From Glycocaulis sp051859565 (lineage in GTDB: Bacteria; Pseudomonadota; Alphaproteobacteria; Caulobacterales; Maricaulaceae), in the NCBI RefSeq assembly GCF_051859565.1, contig NZ_JBHYFK010000007.1, positions 1 through 64,000 on the forward strand: DNA of 64,000 bases. Reading direction: 5' to 3'. The notes below the pieces were generated by a model. That model was given only the letters and a program-made list of their open reading frames with translations, was not told the origin of the DNA and did not search any database. Made by a program: the position numbers and the translations under genes. Below are positions 59,236-64,000 of this stretch, piece by piece (position 1 is the stretch's first letter; each line of letters starts with the position of its first letter).

Positions 59236-61062
59236 ATGTCCGTTACCAAGACCCATTGGCGCACCCATACCTGCGGCGAGCTGCGCAAGACCGACGTGGG
59301 CAATGATGTCACCATCTCCGGATGGGTACACAGAAAGCGCGACCATGGCGGCCTGCTCTTCATCGATCTGCGCGATCATTACGGGCTTACCCAGTGCGTG
59401 CTGGAGCCGGATTCAGAGCATTTTGCCCGCCTTGAGCGCCTGCGCGTGGAGAGCGTTGTCACGCTGACCGGCAAGGTCGTCGCGCGCAGCGAGGACACGG
59501 TGAACAAAAATCTGCCCACCGGCGAGGTGGAGCTGCGCGTGGAGGGGCTGACCGTCCAGTCCGAGGCCGAGGAGCTGCCGCTGGCCGTGTTCGGCGAGCC
59601 GGACTGGGCCGAGGAAGTGCGTCTGAAGCACCGCTATATCGATCTGCGCCGCGAGAGCCTGCACAAGCGCATCGTGCTGCGCTCCAAAATCATCGATTCC
59701 ATCCGCCGCCGCATGATCGAGCAGAATTTCGTCGAGTATCAGACGCCGATCCTCACTGCCTCCTCGCCCGAAGGCGCGCGCGACTATCTTGTCCCCTCGC
59801 GCATCCATCCGGGCAAGTTCTACGCCCTGCCGCAGGCCCCGCAGCAGTTCAAACAGCTCATCATGGTCTCCGGCTTTGACCGCTATTTCCAGATCGCGCC
59901 CTGTTTCCGCGATGAAGATGCACGCGCCGACCGTGCGCCGGGCGAGTTCTACCAGCTCGACATGGAAATGAGCTTTGTTGACCAGGAAGACGTGTTCGGC
60001 GTGATCGAGCCGGTGCTGGCGGGCCTGTTCCGTGAGTTCGCCGACGGGCGCGAAGTGAGCGATGACGCCTTCCCGCGCATCCCTTATGCCGAGGCCATCC
60101 GCACCTATGGCTCTGACAAGCCGGACCTGCGCAACCCGCTGAAAATGCAGGCCGTCACCGAGCATTTCGCCGGTTCCGGCTTCAAGGTGTTTGCCGGGAT
60201 GATCGAGAAGAACCCGGCCGTCGAGGTATGGGCGATCCCTGCGCCGACGGGCGGTTCACGGGCCTTCTGCGACCGGATGAATAGCTGGGCGCAAAAAGAA
60301 GGCCAGCCCGGCCTTGGCTATATCTTCTGGCGTGAAGAGGGCGGGGCACTGGAAGGCGCTGGCCCCATCGCCAAGAATATCGGCGAAGAGCGCACCGACG
60401 CCATCCGCAACCAGCTGGGTCTGAAAGCCGGTGACGCCGTCTTCTTCGTCGCAGGCCAGCCCAAAGACATGTACGCCTTTGCCGGCCGCGCGCGCGATAT
60501 TGTCGGGCGTGAGCTCGATCTGTGCGAGAAGAACGTCTTCAAGTTCTGCTGGATCGTCGATTTCCCGATGTATGAGTGGAATGAGGACGAGAAGAAGGTC
60601 GATTTCTCCCACAACCCGTTCTCCATGCCGCAAATGGAGGCCGAGGCCTTCATGGCGCTGGACAAGGGCGACCATGACACGCTGCTGGGCCTGAAAGCCT
60701 GGCAGTATGACATTGTGTGCAACGGCGTGGAGCTGTCGTCTGGCGCCATCCGTAACCACCGCCCCGATGTGATGCTCAAAGCCTTCGAATTTGCCGGCTA
60801 TGGCCCGGAAGTGGTCGAGGAAGCGTTCGGCGGCATGCTCAACGCCTTCCGCTATGGCGCGCCGCCTCACGGGGGCATCGCGCCGGGCGTGGACCGTATC
60901 GTCATGCTGCTGGCGGGCGTCGAAAACCTGCGCGAGATCGTGATGTTCCCAAAAGACCAGCAGGCCCGCGATCTGATGATGAACGCGCCCGCCTTCCCCG
61001 AAGCGCGCCAGCTGCGCGAGCTGCACCTGCGCACCGTGCTGCCTGAGGCGAAGAAGGGGTAG
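59236..61062 (+). CDS. aspS: aspartyl-tRNA synthetase
   Basis: A class II synthetase, 608 residues, the full bacterial length. It has an N-terminal anticodon-binding OB fold (HTCGELRKTDVGNDVTISGW), the flipping loop and catalytic motif 2 around FRDEDARADRAPGEFYQLDMEM, a GAD insertion (about 290-420), and motif 3 in GGIAPGVDRIVMLLAG. The bacterial-type GAD domain makes it either the discriminating or the Asp/Asn-tolerant enzyme, which cannot be decided by eye. It is a single gene with a repeat 27 bases after its stop. Confidence 0.95.
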   Translation: MSVTKTHWRTHTCGELRKTDVGNDVTISGWVHRKRDHGGLLFIDLRDHYGLTQCVLEPDSEHFARLERLRVESVVTLTGKVVARSEDTVNKNLPTGEVELRVEGLTVQSEAEELPLAVFGEPDWAEEVRLKHRYIDLRRESLHKRIVLRSKIIDSIRRRMIEQNFVEYQTPILTASSPEGARDYLVPSRIHPGKFYALPQAPQQFKQLIMVSGFDRYFQIAPCFRDEDARADRAPGEFYQLDMEMSFVDQEDVFGVIEPVLAGLFREFADGREVSDDAFPRIPYAEAIRTYGSDKPDLRNPLKMQAVTEHFAGSGFKVFAGMIEKNPAVEVWAIPAPTGGSRAFCDRMNSWAQKEGQPGLGYIFWREEGGALEGAGPIAKNIGEERTDAIRNQLGLKAGDAVFFVAGQPKDMYAFAGRARDIVGRELDLCEKNVFKFCWIVDFPMYEWNEDEKKVDFSHNPFSMPQMEAEAFMALDKGDHDTLLGLKAWQYDIVCNGVELSSGAIRNHRPDVMLKAFEFAGYGPEVVEEAFGGMLNAFRYGAPPHGGIAPGVDRIVMLLAGVENLREIVMFPKDQQARDLMMNAPAFPEARQLRELHLRTVLPEAKKG

Positions 61063-61088
61063 GAGGGGAAGCCTCCTGCTTCGACCTC

Positions 61089-61132
61089 TCGTTATTCCAG
61101 AAGCGGCGTGAGCCGCTATCTGGAACCCAGCT
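61089..61132. repeat. REP-like palindrome abutting the GIY-YIG stop codon
   Basis: CGTTATTCCAGAAGCGGC, loop GTGA, GCCGCTATCTGGAACCCAG: a hairpin with TTCCAG..AGCGGC and GCCGCT..CTGGAA arms. The terminal CCCAG touches the stop codon (CTA on this strand) at 61131. Forward orientation. Confidence 0.85.
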
Positions 61133-61430
61133 AGAGCAGCGTCTCGTACAGATCGCGCCAATCAGGGTTGGCCGCTTCGATCAGTTCCAGCTTCCATGCG
61201 CGTTTCCAGCCTTTGATCCGCGTTTCGCGGACAATGGCGTGCTTCATGGTGGCATGCATCTCGAACCAGACGAGCAGCGTCACGCCATACTTGCGTGTGA
61301 AGCCGGGCACCATTAGTTCGCGATGTTCGTAAATCCGCCGTACCAGGTCGCTGGTCACGCCGGTATAGAGCGTGCCGTTGCGCTGGCTGGCCAGAATGTA
61401 GACGGCAGGCTGAAAGAGGCGCTCTCGCAT
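61131..61430 (-). CDS. GIY-YIG nuclease domain protein (URI type)
   Basis: A 99-residue single-domain protein of the small GIY-YIG (UPF0213/COG2827-like) group. The two beta strands are VYILAS and LYTGVTSDL. The conserved Arg is in LVRRIYEHRE, and a downstream Glu lies in the C-terminal half with LVWFEMHATMKHAIVRETRIKGWKRAWKLELIEAANPDW, a pattern typical of the group. Small GIY-YIG proteins act as single-strand nickases or repair/mobility nucleases in some cases. The gene is bracketed by palindromic repeats on both sides (61089 and 61471). The frame runs on to 61592 through the repeats, so ATG 61430 is chosen. Confidence 0.85.
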   Translation of the reverse strand: MRERLFQPAVYILASQRNGTLYTGVTSDLVRRIYEHRELMVPGFTRKYGVTLLVWFEMHATMKHAIVRETRIKGWKRAWKLELIEAANPDWRDLYETLL

Positions 61431-61470
61431 CCCGGTATTCTGACGGCTGATCGCGCGAAAGAAACAGTTT

Positions 61471-61735
61471 TCTGGGTTCCGGCTCTGCAGCTTCGCTGCG
61501 GCCGGAATGACGATGTAGGAGAAAACTCCCTCTCTTTTCGTCATTCCGGGCGAGCCGCAGGCGAGACCCGGAACCCAGCTCTTTAAAATCAAAAACTGGG
61601 TTCCAGATAGCGGCTGCGCCGCTTCTGGAATGACGAAGGTTGGGAGCTGTGAGAGTGTGGCGCATAGCGCCTAAAAGCGCGAACGCGCGCCCGCGACCTT
61701 TCGCGGAACATCGCAACGCGGATGCGTTGCGGAAA
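61471..61735. repeat. three REP-like palindromes plus CGCAACGCGGATGCGTTGCG block
   Basis: CTGGGTTCCGGC ... GCCGGAATGACG (61471-61512, reverse unit), CGTCATTCCGGG ... CCCGGAACCCAG (61539-61578, forward unit), and CTGGGTTCCAG ... CTGGAATGACG (61596-61635, reverse unit), followed by the AAAAGCGCGAACGCGCG hairpin and the CGCAACGCGGATGCGTTGCG palindrome (about 61711-61730). The 320-base gap 61431-61750 holds no other gene. Unit (i) is 41 bases upstream of the GIY-YIG start. Confidence 0.88.
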
Positions 61736-61750
61736 CTAAAAAAGAGCACC

Positions 61751-62944
61751 CTACCGCCGGTCGGACCGCTCCGCACGGGCAGGGGGCGAGGGCGGTATTG
61801 GCGGTGCGGACGGCCGCTGCGCGTCGTCCAGCCAGAACTGCATGGGCTCGCCCACTTCAGAGCGGCGCATTTCAAACTGCCAGCCCGTATGGGCCCGTGC
61901 CCGGGCGAGTTCGGCCTGCGCACGGGCCGCTTCGCGCAAGGCTTCGCGGGCACTTTCCATCGCCTCGCGCTCCAGCCCGCCAGAGGCCATGGCGCGCGAC
62001 TGCACGCTGGCCAGCGCGCTGGCGAAGGCTTCCTGGGCGGCTTCCAGTTGCGCCAGGCGGCGCGCCTCGGCCTCGGCGATGAAGGCGCGCTCATCCACAG
62101 GGCCGGTCCCGGCCACCGCCGCCTCGCAAGCCGAAAGCGCAACGCCCAAGGCATCGGGCAGGCGGGTGGAGCCATCGCCGCAGGCCTGCTCCAGCAATTG
62201 CTGTGTCAGGCCTTGAACCCGGCTCAAGTCCACGCCGGTCAGATTCACCGCGCGGAAGCGGGCGCCGGTCAGGTTGGCGCCTGTCAGGTTCGCGCCGGTC
62301 AGATCCACATGATCAAGAAACGCGCCCTCCATCGCGGCATCGCGAAGATTGGCGTGGTGCATGATGATATGCTGCATGACCACATTGGCCAGGCGCGCAT
62401 CGCTGAGGTCGGCGGCGCGCATGTCGCCAGAGCGTATCGTGGCCGCGCTGAAATCAGCATCGCGCAGGCTGGAGCCCTGCAGGCTGACCTGAACAAGGCT
62501 GGCCCCGTTCATGCGGACATTGCGCGCATCAGCGCCCTGCATCATCACCTGATGGGCGCGCATGTCGGTCATGTTGGCGTCCGTCAGGATCACGCCGCTC
62601 ATCGTCACGTTCGACAGGCGCACCTCGCGCATGGAGGCATCGGCGAAGTTCGCGCCATCAAGGCGCATATTGGCAAAGCGCGCGCCGAGCAGCTGGGCGC
62701 CGGAAAAATCGGCATTGGCAAAGTCGCCGCGATAGAGATGGGCGCCGGCCAGGTTGGAGCCGCTGAAATCGCATGATGCGCATTCCCCGCCAATCACCAG
62801 GCGGCGCTGCGGGTCGCTGTCGCGCTGGGCCCTGATAGTCTGCCCCGCATCGTTTGCATCGCCAAAAGCGGACGCGGCCAGCGCTGACGGCGTTAACGCT
62901 GTCAGCGGAAAAAGCGCAGCAAAGACAACATGGCGCAGCTTCAT
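61751..62944 (-). CDS. exported pentapeptide-repeat protein (large)
   Basis: A 397-residue protein with a signal peptide (KLRHVVFAALFPLTALTPSALA, cleavage about 23). After a short polar stretch comes a CASC motif (about residue 55-60), then about 38 tandem A(D/N)LXX-type units to around residue 240 (e.g. FANADFSGAQLLGARF, TGANLTGANLTGARF), forming a right-handed quadrilateral beta helix. Next come QGLTQQLLEQACGDGSTRLP and a long helical, Ala/Glu-rich C-terminal part with a Pro-rich end. Pentapeptide helices often mimic DNA or act in the cell envelope; as an exported protein the latter is likelier. It is cotranscribed downstream of the smaller one. Confidence 0.83.
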   Translation of the reverse strand: MKLRHVVFAALFPLTALTPSALAASAFGDANDAGQTIRAQRDSDPQRRLVIGGECASCDFSGSNLAGAHLYRGDFANADFSGAQLLGARFANMRLDGANFADASMREVRLSNVTMSGVILTDANMTDMRAHQVMMQGADARNVRMNGASLVQVSLQGSSLRDADFSAATIRSGDMRAADLSDARLANVVMQHIIMHHANLRDAAMEGAFLDHVDLTGANLTGANLTGARFRAVNLTGVDLSRVQGLTQQLLEQACGDGSTRLPDALGVALSACEAAVAGTGPVDERAFIAEAEARRLAQLEAAQEAFASALASVQSRAMASGGLEREAMESAREALREAARAQAELARARAHTGWQFEMRRSEVGEPMQFWLDDAQRPSAPPIPPSPPARAERSDRR

Positions 62945-63005
62945 GCCCTTTTCCCTACTCCCCGGCGCAGGCAAGAGCGACTTAAATTGCAGTAATGGGA
63001 AAAGT

Positions 63006-63503
63006 CTAGCGGCCTGGCGTACAAGACGGAACGCGAAGGCCCGCAGGCAGGCGGGTGGAGCTATCGCCGCAGGCGGCGTTGAGCTGGCTCTGCGTCAAGC
63101 CGCGCGCGCCCTGCATTTCCGCGCCGGAAATATTCGCGCCGGCAAGGTTGGCGCCGGAAAAATCCGCGCCGCCAAAATACCCGCCGACCAGAGTGGCCCG
63201 CTCCAGATTGGCTCCGGCAAAGCTGACCCCGGTAAACCGGCCGCCAAACAGATTGGCGATGGAAAGATCGCACTGGGCCAGCCGTGCATTGTTCATCGTG
63301 GAGAGCGAGAGGTCGGCCTGGCGCAGGCGCGAGCCGGAAAGATCGATGCCCGGCAGGTTGCGATAGGCAAGGTCGGCCTGGAACAGATTGCACCCCGTAC
63401 ACGACGCGCCTGCCTGCACGCGCGCGATCTCGCCGGCATTTTGCGCCCATGCGGGCATGCCGGCAGCGATTGCCAATGCCAGAGCGGCCAGAACCTGTTT
63501 CAT
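63006..63503 (-). CDS. exported pentapeptide-repeat protein (small)
   Basis: A 165-residue relative of the preceding protein. The signal peptide ends near residue 20 (GMPAWAQ), followed by a CTGC motif and about 20 pentapeptide units (FQADLAYRNLPGIDLSGSRL, GADFSGANLAGANISGAEM), then ARGLTQSQLNAACGDSSTRLP, nearly the same as in its larger neighbour. The tandem layout with the shared CxxC and ACGDxSTRLP features suggests duplication. GTG 63506 precedes ATG 63503 directly; the ATG is chosen. It is probably periplasmic. Confidence 0.85.
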   Translation of the reverse strand: MKQVLAALALAIAAGMPAWAQNAGEIARVQAGASCTGCNLFQADLAYRNLPGIDLSGSRLRQADLSLSTMNNARLAQCDLSIANLFGGRFTGVSFAGANLERATLVGGYFGGADFSGANLAGANISGAEMQGARGLTQSQLNAACGDSSTRLPAGLRVPSCTPGR

Positions 63504-63599
63504 CACGGCACATCCTCATCCTGCCCTTGCGGGCTATGGGGAAGGAGCAAGCAAGAGCCGGGCCGGGGGAGGGGGGCAGGGGCAGGTCCAGCGGAAGAT

Positions 63600-63775
63600 G
63601 CCTGATGCTCTGGGTTCCGGCTCTGCAGCTTCGCTGCGGCCGGAATGACGATGTAGATGCCCGTTTCCTTAGTCCTCGTCATTCCGGGCGAGCGTAGCGA
63701 GACCCGGAACCCAGATTTTTATGAATGACTGGGTTGCAGATAAGCGCTAACGCGTTCTCTGGAATGACGAAGGGA
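63600..63775. repeat. composite of three REP-like palindromes
   Basis: The same order as 61471-61640 (GGGTTCCGGC ... GCCGGAATGACG, CGTCATTCCGGG ... CCCGGAACCCAG, CTGGGTTGCAG ... CTGGAATGACG). The two composites are close to 165 bases each and nearly identical in the first unit. It lies beyond the pentapeptide gene in an otherwise empty 497-base end region, and the gap after it (63776-63948) shows nothing I can name. Confidence 0.85.
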
Positions 63776-63948
63776 AGGGCTCGGACAGTCTGGCGCATCG
63801 CACTGACGCCTGCGGCGCCGCCCACCGTCTCCGCCCCCGCCCTGCCCTCCATGAGGACGTGCCAATGTATTAACACGCTACACTGAGTGAATAATTCAGG
63901 GCAGGGAGCTGCGTGCGGAAGGGGCGGGGGAGGAGCATCACGCGGGCC

Positions 63949-64000
63949 TCTGGGTTCCAGATAAGCGCTAACGCGCTTTCTGGAATGACGAAGGGAAGGC
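63949..64000. repeat. REP-like palindrome cut by the window end
   Basis: CTCTGGGTTCCAGATAAGCG, then CTAACGCGCTTTCTGGAATGACGAAGGG: a single reverse unit with TTCCAG/CTGGAA arms. The element reaches the window edge. Confidence 0.8.

Noticed and set aside
61431..61592. N-terminal extension of the GIY-YIG frame
   Set aside because: The extra 54 codons are a translation of repeat units. The domain starts just after ATG 61430.
61471..61640. Closely spaced palindromes considered as a CRISPR array
   Set aside because: Units alternate in orientation, have different stems, no constant spacer length, and no cas genes are nearby.
61640..62776. Plus-strand frame of 378 codons with regular repeats
   Set aside because: Antisense to the pentapeptide-repeat gene. 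The apparent repeats are the complement of the pentapeptide periodicity.

Overview
This window is chromosomal DNA from a high-GC alphaproteobacterium. The best guess is a dimorphic, budding or stalked relative of Caulobacter, in the Maricaulales/Hyphomonadaceae range. Three things point there: a MipZ division-site ATPase, an SpmX-type polarity protein (muramidase fold, proline/glutamate-rich linker, two C-terminal membrane helices), and the conserved order dgt, SPOR protein, nagZ, scpA, scpB, tatABC. There is no plasmid, prophage, rRNA or CRISPR. Almost all of the window is dense, short-gapped chromosomal genes.

Layout. 160-6565: a five-gene operon for arginine/amino-acid catabolism (PLP enzyme, M20 hydrolase, astA, astD, astB). 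6574-9022: xthA, a small membrane protein, a nitroreductase and erpA. 9113-15600: dgt, SPOR protein, nagZ, scpAB and tatABC. 15733-19150: purD, a DHFR-like reductase and xseA. 19235-26502: an exported methyltransferase-like lipoprotein, a TauD dioxygenase, a YgjV-like membrane protein, the propionyl-CoA carboxylase alpha subunit, two DUF805-type membrane proteins, lipB and an orphan FliN-like protein. 26600: tRNA-Leu(GAG). 26881-29455: an exported kelch protein and spmX. 29504-44976: leucine/isovalerate catabolism (isovaleryl-CoA dehydrogenase, both methylcrotonyl-CoA carboxylase subunits, methylglutaconyl-CoA hydratase), interleaved with a cNMP-binding patatin, a DUF885 hydrolase, a dienoyl-CoA isomerase-like crotonase and small membrane proteins. 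45357-53403: a tandem pair of JmjC/cupin-like proteins, DUF1489, panC, a lipoprotein, mipZ, a membrane DnaJ protein, a D,D-carboxypeptidase with SPOR, and a phasin. 54354-61062: tRNA-Thr(TGT), a DUF1761 protein, metG, an acyltransferase, an FAD monooxygenase and aspS. 61131-63503: a GIY-YIG nuclease and two exported pentapeptide-repeat proteins.

Nearly every gap longer than about 100 bases is filled with short palindromic repeats of a few families. The largest group shares the same asymmetric edges (TCATTCC on one side, GGAACCCAG on the other) around hairpins whose stems vary. These units usually sit as inverted pairs, as REP/BIME elements do. The small GIY-YIG nuclease gene at 61131-61430 is tightly bracketed by such units. 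I regard this nuclease-plus-palindrome arrangement as the most interesting candidate system in the window.

Functionally, the window is rich in amino-acid and acyl-CoA catabolism (arginine succinyltransferase route, leucine route, propionyl-CoA), carbon storage (phasin), and cell-cycle and envelope functions (MipZ, SpmX, ScpAB, Tat, SPOR proteins, carboxypeptidase). All assignments come from reading motifs and translations by eye. No database search was run.
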